This document shows positions 41,876 to 51,500 of a stretch of DNA of 64,000 bases, in pieces. The notes below the pieces were generated by a model. It ran no database searches. It had not been told where the DNA came from and saw only the letters and a program-made list of their open reading frames with translations. The first letter of the stretch is position 1. Each line of letters begins with the position of its first letter. The position numbers and the translations under genes are program-made. This stretch comes from Falsiroseomonas ponticola. GTDB lineage: Bacteria; Pseudomonadota; Alphaproteobacteria; Acetobacterales; Acetobacteraceae. Location of the stretch: NCBI RefSeq assembly GCF_016805305.1, contig NZ_JAERQN010000008.1:62001-126000 (forward strand), given 5' to 3'.

Positions 41876-43444
41876 ATGGGTCGCCTCATCCTCGCCCGCA
41901 ACACCGGTATCGACCCGCTGACCGCGCTCAACAGCCTCGGGAACACGTCGCTCCGCACGGCGAATGCCGGCACCTTCATCGTCGACGGCTCGATCGGGGG
42001 ACGTCCCGCGAGCATCGAGCTCTACGGCATCGGCTTCGGGGTCAACGGCCAGAGCCTCATCCAGCTGAACGGCGGCGCCATCGTCACCCGGGTCTATGTC
42101 GTGCTGGACGGGGTGCGGATCGTCGACGTCAGCGAGGTGAGCATCAACGGCACCAACCTGTATCGCTGGCTGGCGCTGGGCGACGGCAACGCCTTCGACG
42201 CGGCCATCATGAACGGCGCTTCGGAAGTTCGCCTGTCGGACTTCAGCGAGGCGCAGGGCGGCCGCGAAGGCAATGACATCATGTTCGGCTATGGCGGCAA
42301 CGACTCGCTGTCGGGCGATTCCGAAAACGACAGCATCTGGGGCGGCGATGGCGACGATGTGCTGACGGGCGGCACCGGCAATGACCTGCTGCTGGGGGAG
42401 GCCGGCTTCGACGTGGCGCGGTTCCTGGTCAGCCGCGCCAATGCCGAATGGTCGCGCCTGGCGGATGGGTCCTGGCGCGTCACCACCTCCTCCGACGGCA
42501 CCGACGTCATCAGCGGCATCGAGCGCATCGACTTCATCGGCACCTCCGTCATGCTCGATGTCGTCACGCGGCCGCGGGACGTGAATGGCGACGGCCTCGC
42601 GGACCTCGCCTGGCGTGGCCTGGATGGCACCGTCGCGCTCTGGACCATGAGCAACCTGTCCATCACCGGCGGCGGCATGGTCGCGCGCGTCGGCAATGAC
42701 TGGCAACTGCTCGGCGTGGCGGAGACGGACGGCAATGGCCGCGCGGACCTGGTGTGGCTGTCGAACGCCGGCGCCATCCAGGTCTGGAGCATGAACGGCA
42801 CCAGCGTCGGCCTCGCCAATGTCCCGGGCTCCCGCCCGACCGGCACCACCTTCCAGGGCATGGCGGACCTGACGGGCGACGGCAATGCCGACCTGCTGTG
42901 GCGCGACCTGTCGTCGGGCGCGGTCAGCATGCAGCGCCTCGACGGCGTCTATGGCATCGGCCCGACACGCAGCGTCGGCACGGTGACGACGGACTGGTCC
43001 ATCGCGGCGCTCGGCGACCTCACCGGCGATGGCCGTGCGGACATCGTCTGGCGCGGCGCCGCCGGCCAGGTCGTGGCCTGGGCCATGGATGGCAACAGCG
43101 TCGTCGGCGGCGGCGTGGTCGCGCAGGTGGGGCTGGACTGGCAACTGCGGGGCCTGGCCGACCTCAACGCCGATGGCCGCGCGGACATGGTCTGGCGCAA
43201 CGGCACCACCGGCGACGTGGTGGTCTGGCTGATGAACGGCACCTCCATCATCGGCGGTGGCAGCCTTGGCCAGGTGGAGACGTCCTGGAACATCCGCGCG
43301 CTGGGCGACGTGAACGGCGATGGCCGCGCCGACCTGATCTGGCGCAGCGGCGGCGGCACCGTCGTGAACTGGTTCATGGATGGATCGACGGTGCTGGGCG
43401 GCGGCGTGGTGCTGGATGTCAGCCCGGACTGGCAGCTGGTCTGA
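41876..43444 (+). CDS. RTX/FG-GAP repeat protein, probably secreted
   Basis: A 522-residue protein with three parts. The N-terminal 125 residues are beta-rich with no signal peptide. Residues 130-175 are calcium-binding RTX nonapeptides (GYGGNDSLSGDSEN, GGDGDDVLTGGTGND). Residues 235-522 are six repeats of 48-50 residues, each opening with a D-x-(N/T)-G-D-G-x-A-D-x-x-W Ca-binding loop (at 235, 284, 331, 381, 429, 478) and ending in a DWQL-type strand. This resembles FG-GAP/VCBS propellers. RTX repeats suggest type I secretion, but no export genes are nearby. A terminator follows directly. Its role may be adhesion or surface binding. Confidence 0.88.
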   Translation: MGRLILARNTGIDPLTALNSLGNTSLRTANAGTFIVDGSIGGRPASIELYGIGFGVNGQSLIQLNGGAIVTRVYVVLDGVRIVDVSEVSINGTNLYRWLALGDGNAFDAAIMNGASEVRLSDFSEAQGGREGNDIMFGYGGNDSLSGDSENDSIWGGDGDDVLTGGTGNDLLLGEAGFDVARFLVSRANAEWSRLADGSWRVTTSSDGTDVISGIERIDFIGTSVMLDVVTRPRDVNGDGLADLAWRGLDGTVALWTMSNLSITGGGMVARVGNDWQLLGVAETDGNGRADLVWLSNAGAIQVWSMNGTSVGLANVPGSRPTGTTFQGMADLTGDGNADLLWRDLSSGAVSMQRLDGVYGIGPTRSVGTVTTDWSIAALGDLTGDGRADIVWRGAAGQVVAWAMDGNSVVGGGVVAQVGLDWQLRGLADLNADGRADMVWRNGTTGDVVVWLMNGTSIIGGGSLGQVETSWNIRALGDVNGDGRADLIWRSGGGTVVNWFMDGSTVLGGGVVLDVSPDWQLV

Positions 43445-43464
43445 CCGCCCAGGCGGTCCGACAG

Positions 43465-43492
43465 GGGGGGGCCGCAAGGCGCCCCCTTTTTT
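43465..43492 (+). terminator. Rho-independent terminator of the RTX/FG-GAP gene
   Basis: A 9-bp stem with one mismatch around a GCAA tetraloop (43474-43477) is followed by six T (43487-43492), 21 bases after the stop codon. Confidence 0.85.
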
Positions 43493-43546
43493 CATGCCTG
43501 CTGAGGCAGGCCGGCCGCGTCCGCGCGGGCAGAAAAAGCGGGCACG

Positions 43547-43571
43547 AAAAAGGGGGCCTTTCGGCCCCCTT
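43547..43571 (-). terminator. Rho-independent terminator of the atp F0 operon
   Basis: On the minus strand, a perfect 9-bp stem around GAAA (arms 43571-43563 and 43558-43550) is followed by a T-run ending at 43547, 26 bases past the atpF stop. Confidence 0.8.
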
Positions 43572-43596
43572 CCTCAATCCCACATGGTGGCGCCCG

Positions 43597-44106
43597 TCAG
43601 GCCGCCTTCAGCGCCCTCGGCAGGTCCGCCACGGCAGCGTCGATCAGCGCGGCATCGGCCGCGGCATCCACGGTCTGCGCCAGCACCTCCCGCGCCGCCA
43701 CCACCGCAATCTCGGCGGCGGCGTTGCGGACTTCGGCCACGGCACCGGCCTCGGCGGCCGCGATCCGGTCCATCGCCATGCGCTCGCGGCGCTTGGCGGC
43801 CGTCTCGGCCTCCGCCGCCGCGGCCTGGGCCAGGCGCTCGGCCTCGGCCCGGGCGCGGGCGATCAGGTCCTCCGCTTCCGCCAGCGCGGCGGCGCGGTCG
43901 GCGATGGCCTGCTGGCGCATCGCCTCGGCTTCCGCGCGCAGCTGCGCGGCTTCCGCCAGCTCGTTCCGGATCCGCTCGCCGCGGCCATCGAGGCGCGCGG
44001 TCAGCTGCGTCCAGGCGGTCTTGGCGACCAGCAGGACGAACAGCACGAAGGACACGGCGACCCAGAACTTCGGGTCGAGCCAGAAATGGGCGTAGTGATG
44101 ATCCAT
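43597..44106 (-). CDS. atpF: ATP synthase F0 subunit b
   Basis: A 169-residue peripheral stalk subunit. One N-terminal membrane helix (FWVAVSFVLFVLLVAKTAW, about 13-31) is followed by a long Ala/Glu/Arg coiled coil that reaches up to F1. It ends the atpI-B-E-F'-F operon, as usual in alphaproteobacteria, where F1 genes lie elsewhere. The ATG at 44106 follows the b' stop by 13 bases. Confidence 0.95.
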   Translation of the reverse strand: MDHHYAHFWLDPKFWVAVSFVLFVLLVAKTAWTQLTARLDGRGERIRNELAEAAQLRAEAEAMRQQAIADRAAALAEAEDLIARARAEAERLAQAAAAEAETAAKRRERMAMDRIAAAEAGAVAEVRNAAAEIAVVAAREVLAQTVDAAADAALIDAAVADLPRALKAA

Positions 44107-44119
44107 GGCGGCGGTCCCC

Positions 44120-44620
44120 TCAGCCCTGGCCACGGACGGCGAGCGCCCGGTCCACGGCGGCACCCAGCGCCGCCTGGTCGCTGCGCCCGGTCAGGCGCAC
44201 CAGCAGCGCATCCGCCGTCTCGGTCGAGACCTGGCGAAGCGCGCCCATGGCGGCGTCGCGGGCACGGCCGATGCGGGCTTCCGCCTCATCGATCTGCTTG
44301 GCCAGCCGGGCGGCCAGCGCATCGGCGCGGGCGGTGGTTTCCGCCTGGGCCGACTGCATCGCTTCCGCGATCGCGGCCTGCGCTTCCGCCCGGGCCTTGG
44401 CCGAGGCTTCGCGATAGGCGGCGATGGCCGCATCGGCTTCCGCCTTGGCGGCCTGCGCGGCTTCGAGGTCCCCCTCGATCCGCCGGCGGCGATCCTCCAG
44501 CACTTCCGCCACGCGCGGCAGCGCGTAGGTGGAAAGCACGAAGTAGAGCACCCCGAAGATGATCAGCAGCCAGACGATCTGGGCGATGATCAGCGGATTG
44601 CCGAACTCGAGCTGCGGCAT
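44120..44620 (-). CDS. atpG: ATP synthase F0 subunit b'
   Basis: A 166-residue second stalk subunit (b'), found in photosynthetic lineages and many alphaproteobacteria in place of a b homodimer. The membrane helix IIAQIVWLLIIFGVLYFVLS and the YALPRVAEVLEDRRRRIEGDLEAA segment are typical. The remainder is coiled coil. It sits between subunits c and b. Confidence 0.95.
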   Translation of the reverse strand: MPQLEFGNPLIIAQIVWLLIIFGVLYFVLSTYALPRVAEVLEDRRRRIEGDLEAAQAAKAEADAAIAAYREASAKARAEAQAAIAEAMQSAQAETTARADALAARLAKQIDEAEARIGRARDAAMGALRQVSTETADALLVRLTGRSDQAALGAAVDRALAVRGQG

Positions 44621-44651
44621 GGTACGTCGGGTCTCCTCGGTCTGTCCGCCG

Positions 44652-44721
44652 GCGCGCCGCCCGTCAGGCGGCGGCGCGCTGTGATCCCCTCGGCCGCGGT
44701 TGCGGGGCGCTCAGGCCCCGC
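44652..44721. other. Two hairpins between atpE and the b' gene
   Basis: A perfect 10-bp stem (44652-44661 with 44670-44679) and a 7-bp stem (44702-44708 with 44715-44721) fill the gap after subunit c. Such structures commonly raise subunit c yield by stabilising its message. This role is inferred. Confidence 0.55.
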
Positions 44722-44737
44722 GCCGCGGCGGGCGGGA

Positions 44738-44962
44738 TCAGGTGAACAGGATGAGGAACGCGATCAGCAGCGCGAAGAGCGCGACGGCTTCCGTGAGCGC
44801 GAAGCCCAGGATGCCGATCGGGAACACCGCGTCGCGGGCGGCCGGGTTGCGGGCCACGCTGGTGATCATCGCGGAGAAGATGTTGCCGATGCCGAGGCCC
44901 ACGCCGAACAGCGCGATCACGGCGATGCCAGCCCCGAGGGCCTTCGCGGCAGCCACTTCCAT
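44738..44962 (-). CDS. atpE: ATP synthase F0 subunit c
   Basis: A 74-residue hairpin of two helices that forms the proton-driven ring. The first helix has the GxGxG-rich packing motif (FGVGLGIGNIFSAM), the loop is RNP (VARNPAA) and the second helix carries the proton-binding Glu in GFALTEAVALFALL. It shows no sodium-type motif. Confidence 0.97.
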   Translation of the reverse strand: MEVAAAKALGAGIAVIALFGVGLGIGNIFSAMITSVARNPAARDAVFPIGILGFALTEAVALFALLIAFLILFT

Positions 44963-45027
44963 CTGAGTATCCTTCCGTCTGTGTGAACTGGGATGGGGAT
45001 TGGTCTGAACGGACGCTGGCCTGCGGG

Positions 45028-45783
45028 TCAGTGCAGGTGCACGGCGTCGTGCAGGTAGATGCTGGTGAGGATGGCGAAGACATAGGCCTGCAGGAACGCC
45101 ACCAGCACTTCGAAGCCAACGAGGGCGATGTTCACCCCGAGCGGCAGCACCGCCACGAAGGGACCCACGGCGCCCAGGCCGCCGAGCAGGACGATGAAGG
45201 TGGCGAACACCTTCAGCATCACGTGGCCGGCGACCATGTTCGCGAACAGTCGGATGGAGAGGCTGACCGGACGCGAGAGGTAGGACACGATCTCCACCGG
45301 GATGATGATCGGCGCCAGCCAGATCGGCGCGCCTTCCGGGAAGAAGTATCCGAAGAACTTCTTGCCGTGCAGCACCAGCGCCACGACCGTGATCAGCACG
45401 AACACCACCGCGGCCAGCGCGAAGGTCACCGCGATGTGGCTCGTGAAGGTGAAGGCGTAGGGCAGCAGGCCGAGCAGGTTGCCGAACAGCACGAACATGA
45501 ACAGCGTGAAGACGAAGGGGAAGAAGCGCTTGCCCTCATCCCCCACCTGGCCGAGCACCAGGTCATGCACGAATTCGTAGGAGGATTCCGCCAGGCTCTG
45601 CAGCCGGCCCGGCACCACCGCGCGGGCGGACATGCCGACCATGATGAGCGCCGTGATCAGACCCGCCGCCAGCAGCATATGCGCGTTGGACTGCGAGAAC
45701 CCGACCGAGGAGCCGATCGGGCCCAGCACGGTCGCGAGCTCGAACTGGCTCAGCGCGTCGATCGTCTTACCTTCGGCGGCCAC
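45028..45783 (-). CDS. atpB: ATP synthase F0 subunit a
   Basis: A 251-residue membrane subunit that forms the proton half-channels. The essential arginine is in SLSIRLFANMVAGHVMLKV, with the family's LGLLPYAFTFTSHIAVT and AFLQAYVFAILTSIYLHDAVH segments. The GTG at 45783 follows a GGGGGAA site and gives normal length; an ATG 24 bases upstream is also open. Confidence 0.95.
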   Translation of the reverse strand: MAAEGKTIDALSQFELATVLGPIGSSVGFSQSNAHMLLAAGLITALIMVGMSARAVVPGRLQSLAESSYEFVHDLVLGQVGDEGKRFFPFVFTLFMFVLFGNLLGLLPYAFTFTSHIAVTFALAAVVFVLITVVALVLHGKKFFGYFFPEGAPIWLAPIIIPVEIVSYLSRPVSLSIRLFANMVAGHVMLKVFATFIVLLGGLGAVGPFVAVLPLGVNIALVGFEVLVAFLQAYVFAILTSIYLHDAVHLH

Positions 45784-45843
45784 TCTCGATTCCCCCGGTC
45801 GCCGCAAGCGCGGCAGCCTCGTCCCTAACCCAGTTCCCTGGGC

Positions 45844-46140
45844 CTAATCCCGTGCGGCGCCGCGTGGCTTGAACAGTCGGTAGACGTTCAGCACGCCAGC
45901 AACGCTGCCGAAGACGAAGAACAGCAGGAAGAGCCACGGCCAGGTGCCAAGCCAGCGGTCCAGGAACCAGCCGACCGCCACACCGACGACGAGGGCCGAG
46001 ACAACCTCGACCCCCGCGCGAAAACCGACGCCCCAGGTGCCGCCGCCGGGCAGGGAACCCTTCGCGCCGGGCTCGGGATCCATCCCTCGCCGCGACCGGG
46101 CCTGCCGGAGCCGATCCTCGAAACCGCCTGTTTCCGTCAC
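45844..46140 (-). CDS. atpI: ATP synthase protein I
   Basis: A 98-residue small membrane protein with two helices (VVSALVVGVAVGWFLDRWLG and LFLLFFVFGSVAGVLNVYRLF) and a charged N-terminus. It assists assembly of the c-ring or Mg uptake and is the first gene of the alphaproteobacterial F0 operon. Confidence 0.92.
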   Translation of the reverse strand: MTETGGFEDRLRQARSRRGMDPEPGAKGSLPGGGTWGVGFRAGVEVVSALVVGVAVGWFLDRWLGTWPWLFLLFFVFGSVAGVLNVYRLFKPRGAARD

Positions 46141-46181
46141 GCTTGCTCTCCCCCGCGGTGCCCCGCCCGGAAGGCGCGCGC

Positions 46182-46210
46182 TCCCTACGATGCGGGGTTA
46201 GCAGTGTCAA
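46182..46210 (-). promoter_or_regulatory. Promoter of the atp F0 operon
   Basis: A perfect -35 TTGACA (46210-46205), a 17-base spacer and -10 TAGGGA (46187-46182), about 40 bases before atpI. Confidence 0.6.
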
Positions 46211-46307
46211 GGCGATGGCTGCGGTGCAGCATGGCCGGGATGAAGGATTCGTGACGCGCGCGCCAGCAAACCGGCACCCCTGGAACGCCCCCGTCACGGT
46301 CCGGGTT

Positions 46308-47354
46308 TCAGGCCCCCGCCAGGTCCAGCAGCCGCTTCATCGCGGTGGGCATCGCCGCCCGCGCCGCCGCCGGCTCCCACCAGGCGAAGCCCTCCGGCGC
46401 CGCCATGGCCGGCACGCCCGCCCGCCACAGCGCCATGCGCAGCTCGAAATGGGTGAAGCCATGCACGGCCTCCCCGTTCAGCACCGCCCAGGCAAGGCCC
46501 GGCAGCGGCGCATGCCCCTGCGCTTCCGCGCTACCCCACCCCTCCTCCCGCCAGGGCGTCCCCGGCACTTCCAGCATGCCGCCCAGCAGCCCGGAATCCG
46601 GCCGCCGCCGCAGCAGCAGCCGCCCGGCCGGGTCCGCCACCAGGAAATGCACCCCAAGCCGGGTCGGCCGCGCCTTCTTCGCGGCCTTGCGGGGCAGCCC
46701 GGCCTGGATCCCCGCCCGCCGCGCCGCGCAGCCCTCCCGCCAGGGGCAGAGCGCGCAGGCCGGGTTGCGCGGCGTGCAGATGGTGGCGCCCAGGTCGAAC
46801 AGCGCCTGCGCGAAATCCCCGGGCCGGGCGCGGGCGGCCTCCTGTTCCATCCAGCCTTGCGCCAGCGCGGCCAGGCGGGCCTTGGCGGCGGGCAGCGGCT
46901 GCTCCACCGCATGGAGCCGGGCTGTCACCCGCTCCACATTCCCATCCAGCGGCACCACGGGCCGGTCGAAGGCGATCGCCGCCACCGCCGCCGCCGTATA
47001 GGCGCCGATTCCGGGGATCTTCCTCAGTTCCTCGACCGTGCTCGGGAACCCCCCCGCCGCCAGCGCCCTGGCCCCCGCATGCAGGTTCCGCGCCCTTGCG
47101 TAGTAGCCGAGCCCCGCCCATTCCTCCGCCACCTCCTCCCAGGACGCGGCGGCGAGTGCCCCCACATCCGGGAAGCGCGCCAGGAACCGGGCATAGCGCG
47201 GCCCCACCGTGGCCACCGTGGTCTGCTGGAGCATGACCTCCGACAGCCAGACGCGGTAAGGATCGGCGGCACCTGACGGCATCCGCCAGGGCAGGGTCCG
47301 CTTGTGCCGGTCGTACCAGGCCAGCAATAGGGTGGCATCGGGTGGGGGGGTCAT
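46308..47354 (-). CDS. mutY: A/G-specific adenine DNA glycosylase MutY
   Basis: A 348-residue repair enzyme that removes A opposite 8-oxoG. Catalytic Glu39 (WLSEVMLQQT), helix-hairpin-helix IPGIGAYTAAA, catalytic Asp137 (VPLDGNVERV), a 4Fe-4S site (Cys193, 200, 203, 209) and a C-terminal Nudix-like domain that reads 8-oxoG are all present. Its start codon is two bases from that of the divergent dciA gene. Confidence 0.97.
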   Translation of the reverse strand: MTPPPDATLLLAWYDRHKRTLPWRMPSGAADPYRVWLSEVMLQQTTVATVGPRYARFLARFPDVGALAAASWEEVAEEWAGLGYYARARNLHAGARALAAGGFPSTVEELRKIPGIGAYTAAAVAAIAFDRPVVPLDGNVERVTARLHAVEQPLPAAKARLAALAQGWMEQEAARARPGDFAQALFDLGATICTPRNPACALCPWREGCAARRAGIQAGLPRKAAKKARPTRLGVHFLVADPAGRLLLRRRPDSGLLGGMLEVPGTPWREEGWGSAEAQGHAPLPGLAWAVLNGEAVHGFTHFELRMALWRAGVPAMAAPEGFAWWEPAAARAAMPTAMKRLLDLAGA

Positions 47355-47356
47355 GC

Positions 47357-47818
47357 ATGGCGAAGGATGGGGGCGAGCGCCGATTCCCGACAGGCCCCCT
47401 GCCCGTGGGGTCGATGATCGCGCGCCTCGCCCGCCCGGTCTTCCGCAAGCGCAGCCCGGCCGGCGCGCAGCTCATGGCGGATTGGCCCGATGTGGTCGGC
47501 CCCGCCCTCTCCGCCGTCACCCAGCCGCTGCGGCTTTCCGCCGGCACGCTGACGCTGGCCTGTTCCGGCCCCGTCGCCATGGAATTGCAGCACCTGGCCC
47601 CCGAACTCGTCGGCCGCATCAACGCCCATCTCGGCCGCGCCGTGGTGGAACGCCTGCGCTTCGTCCAGCAGGCCCCGGCCGGCGCGCCCCCCGCCCGGCC
47701 GAAGCCCAGGCCCGTCACCCTGCCGCCGGAGCTGGAGGCCCGGATCGCCGCCATGCCGGAGGGGGAGCTGCGGGATGCACTGGCAAAGCTGGCGCTTGGC
47801 GTCTATCGGAAGCGGTGA
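47357..47818 (+). CDS. dciA: DciA-like protein (DUF721)
   Basis: A 153-residue member of the DUF721/DciA family, which interacts with replicative helicase DnaB. It has RKRSPAGAQLMADWPDVVGPALS and a KH-like domain ending LAPELVGRINAHLG. A C-terminal helical tail (LPPELEARIAAMPEGELRDALAKLALGVYRKR, split here in two) is typical of alphaproteobacterial versions. The ATG at 47357 has a GGTGGGGGGG site six bases upstream, inside mutY. It belongs to the mutY-dciA-dsbA-smc block. Confidence 0.85.
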   Translation: MAKDGGERRFPTGPLPVGSMIARLARPVFRKRSPAGAQLMADWPDVVGPALSAVTQPLRLSAGTLTLACSGPVAMELQHLAPELVGRINAHLGRAVVERLRFVQQAPAGAPPARPKPRPVTLPPELEARIAAMPEGELRDALAKLALGVYRKR

Positions 47819-47879
47819 CGGCCGGGGACTTCCCGGCCCCCTGCCCCCCGAGAGGGGGCCGATTTCGGAGTCTGCCCGG

Positions 47880-48518
47880 ATGACCGACCGCCGTTCGCTG
47901 CTCGCCCTCGCCGCTGGCCTCCCGCTTGGCGTGCCCCTGCTGGGCGCGCGCCCCGCCCTCGCCCAGGCCCCCGCCCCCGCGCCCCTCGCCGCCGACGACC
48001 CGCGCATGACGGAGCGCAGCATCGGCCGCGCCGGCGCGCCCACCGTCATCGAATACTTCTCCCTCACCTGCGGCCATTGCGCCGGCTTCCACCGGGAGAC
48101 GATGCCGCGCGTGAAGCGGGACCTGGTGGAGACCGGCCGCGTCCGCATCGTCTTCCGCGACTTCCCGCTGGATGCCGTGGCGCTCGCCGCCGCCCAGGTG
48201 GCCCGCAGCCTGCCGGCCGAGCGCTACGAGCCCTTCGTCTCCACCCTGTTCCAGAGCCAGGATCGCTGGGCCTTCGCCCGCGGCGCCAACCCGCAGGAGG
48301 AGCTGTTCAAGATCGCCGCCCTGGCCGGCATGTCCCGCGCCCAGTTCGATGCCGCGATCGGCGACCAGGCCCTGGCCCGCGCCATCCTGGAACAGCGCGT
48401 CGCCGGCCAGCAGCAGCACAACGTGAACTCCACGCCCACCTTCGTCTTCGGCACGCGGTCCGTCCCCGGCAACATGCCCTTCGACCGCTTCGCCGCCCTG
48501 GTCGCCGAGATCCGGTAA
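47880..48518 (+). CDS. DsbA-like thioredoxin-fold protein
   Basis: A 212-residue periplasmic oxidoreductase of the DsbA/BdbD (Thioredoxin_4) type. The signal region MTDRRSLLALAAGLPLGVPL has a Tat-like TDRRSLLAL. The active site is CGHC (Cys64/Cys67) in YFSLTCGHCAGFH, and the cis-Pro loop is VNSTPTFVFG. It would oxidise or isomerise periplasmic disulfides. Position between dciA and smc is conserved in alphaproteobacteria. Confidence 0.92.
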   Translation: MTDRRSLLALAAGLPLGVPLLGARPALAQAPAPAPLAADDPRMTERSIGRAGAPTVIEYFSLTCGHCAGFHRETMPRVKRDLVETGRVRIVFRDFPLDAVALAAAQVARSLPAERYEPFVSTLFQSQDRWAFARGANPQEELFKIAALAGMSRAQFDAAIGDQALARAILEQRVAGQQQHNVNSTPTFVFGTRSVPGNMPFDRFAALVAEIR

Positions 48519-48539
48519 GGCAGCGCGCGGGCGCGTCGC

Positions 48540-51500
48540 ATGGAGGCCGTCACCCCCGAAGGCACGCCCGCCGAGGAGCCCGCGCGCACCGAGGCGCAGG
48601 CCGAGGCCGCGCGCCATGCGAAGCTGACAAGGCTTCGCATCGCCGGCTTCAAATCCTTCGCGGAGCCCACGATCGTGGAGGTGATGCCGGGCCTGACCGG
48701 CATCGTCGGCCCCAATGGCTGCGGCAAGTCCAACGTCGTCGAGGCGCTGCGCTGGGCGATGGGCGAGACCAATGCCCGCTCCATGCGCGGCGGCGAGATG
48801 GATGACGTCATCTTCGCCGGCACCGCCACCCGCCCCGGCCGCAACCTGGCCGAGGTGACGCTGCAGCTGGAGGAAGCCGCCGGCCTCGCGCCCCCGCCCA
48901 ATGCCGAGGCCGCGGAGCTCGAGATCGTCCGCAAGATCGCCCGCGGCGAAGGCTCCTCCTTCCGCGTCAATGGCCGCGAACTCCGCGCCCGCGACGTGCA
49001 GACGATGTTCGCCGATATCGGCTCCGGCGCCCGCTCCTCCGCCATGGTCAGCCAGGGCCGCGTCGCCGCCCTGATCCAGGCGAAGCCGGAGGACCGGCGC
49101 GCGGTGCTGGAGGAAGCGGCCGGCATCGCCGGGCTGCGCGCCCGCAAGCATGAGGCCGAGCTCAAGCTCCGCCAGGCGGAGAACAACCTCGGCCGGGCGG
49201 AAGACCTGATCGCCCAGATGGAATCCGGGCGGCAGAACCTGCAGCGCCAGGCCCGCCAGGCCGCGCGCTACCGCAACATCTCCGGCCTGGTGCGGCAGGC
49301 GGAGGTGGAGTGGCTGGCGATTCTCCGCGCCCGCGCCCAGGCCGCCCTCACCCATGCCCGCGACGCCTTCGCCAACGCCAGGCGCGCGACCGGCGATGCC
49401 GAGGCCGCCGCCGAAGCCGCCGCCCGCCGCGCCTTCGCCGCCGAACAGGGCCTGCCCGGGCCGCGGGAGGCCGAGGGCGCCGCCCGCACCGCCCTGGAGC
49501 GCCGCCGCGTGGAGGCCGAGACGCTGGGCGCCGAGGAAGCCCGCGCGCGGGAGGCCCTCGCGGCGGCGGAAGCCCGCCACGCCGCGCTCGCCCGGGACCT
49601 CGACCACGCCGCCCGCGTCGATGCCGATGCCGGCGCGGCCGAGAGCCGGCTGCTGGCGGAGGCCGAGGAACTGGCCGCCATGCTGGCCGCCCTGCCCGGC
49701 CGCGTGGCGGAAGCGGAGAGCCTGGAAGCCCAGGCCAGCGCCGCCGTCGCCGCCGCGGCCGAAGCCGCCGACCGCGCCACCGAAGCGGCCGCGGAGGCCG
49801 CCGCCGCCGCCGGCGCGCTCGCGACCGCGGAGCAGGAAGCCGCGACGCGGGCCAGCCGCCTCGCCCAGGCCCAGGCCAAGCTCGACCAGGACCTCCGCGC
49901 GGCCCGCGCCGCGATGGTGCCGGATGCCGAGCGCGCCGCCGCCGCCACCGCCGTCAGCGCGGCCGAATCGGCCCTGGCGGAGGCCGAGCAGGCGCTCTCC
50001 GCCGCCGAGGCCGCCCGCGCTTCCGCCCAGGCCGCGCATGAGGCCGCCCGCCGCGCGGCCGGCGAGGCCGAGACGGCGGAATCCCGCGCCACCAACGCGC
50101 TCCAGGCGGCGGAACAGACCGCGCGCCGCACCGCCGACCAGCACGCCCGCCTCTCCGCGGAGCGCGACCAGGCCCGCGCCAGCGCCGTGCCGCCCGCGGA
50201 GCTCGATGCCGCCCGCGCCCAGGCCGCCCAGGCCGCCGCCGCGCTCACGGAAGCCCGCCGCGCGCTGGAAGGGGCGGAAGCCGCCCGCGCCGCGGCCCAG
50301 TCCCGCCACGAACAGGCCCGCGCCGCGGCCAGCGAGGCCGAGGGCGCCCGCGCCCGCGCCGCCGCCGAGACCGCCGCGCTGACGGAAGTGCTCCGCGCGC
50401 GGGAGGCCGGCAGCTCCCTGCCGCCGGTGCTGGACAGCATCACCGTCCCCCCCGGGCTGGAGGCCGCGCTCGGCGCCGCGATGGGGGAGACGCTGGATTC
50501 GGCGCTGGAGGCGGAGGCGCCGAAGCATTGGCGCGCCCTCCCGCCGCTCGATCCCCTGCCCGCCCTGCCCGCCGGCGCCACCCCCCTCTCCCGCCTGGTG
50601 GAGGCGCCGGCGGCGCTCGGCCGGGCCCTGTCGCAGGTCGGCCTGCTGCCCAAGGGGCTGGACGGCGCGGCGCTGATGGCGCTGCTGAAGCCAGGCCAGG
50701 CGCTGGTGACGGAGGAAGGCGCGGTCTGGCGCTGGGATGGCCATTGCCTGCGCGCCGGCGCGCCCACGCCGGGGGCCGTGCGCCTGGCCCAGCGCAACGC
50801 GCTGCGCGCCGCCGGCATCAGGCAGGACCGGGCGGAGGCCGCCGCCGCCGCCGCCGCCGAGGCCCGCAAGCAGGCCGCCACCGACGAATCCCACGCCCGG
50901 GCCGAGGAAGCGGAGCGGCGGGAACGCCGCGCCCAGGCCGAACGCGCCCAGGCCGCCGCCGCCACGGCGCTGGACCGCATCGCCGCCCGCGCCCAGCAGG
51001 CGGAGCAGCGCCTGGCCGCCCTCGCGCCTGAGATCGAGCGCCTGGACCGGGAGCGCGAGGCCGCGAATGCCGCGCTGACCGCCGCGCGGGAAGCCCGCGC
51101 CGCCGCCCCCGATGCCGCCGCCGCCCGCCAGGCCCGGACGCTGGCCGCCAATGAGGAGCAGGCCCGCATCCGCGCCGAATCGGCCGCCCGCGAGGCCCGC
51201 CGCGCCGCCGAAGGGCGCCTCGCCGCCGCCCGCGACGCTGGCCGGCGCCTGGAAGCCCGCGCCGCGGAAGCCGCGGCCCGCCTGGCGGCGCTGGAGCCCG
51301 AATCCGCCCGCGTGACGGCGGAGCGGGAGGCCGCCGACCAGGCCCTGGCCGCCGCGCGGGCAGCCCGCGCCGCCGCCCCCGACCTCGCCGCGCTCCGCGC
51401 CGCCGTGGACCAGGCCCGCGCCGCCCTGGCCGAGGCGCGCGCCAACGAGGCCGGCTGCCGCGACACCCGCGCCATGCTGGCCGCGGAGGCGACCCGCATC

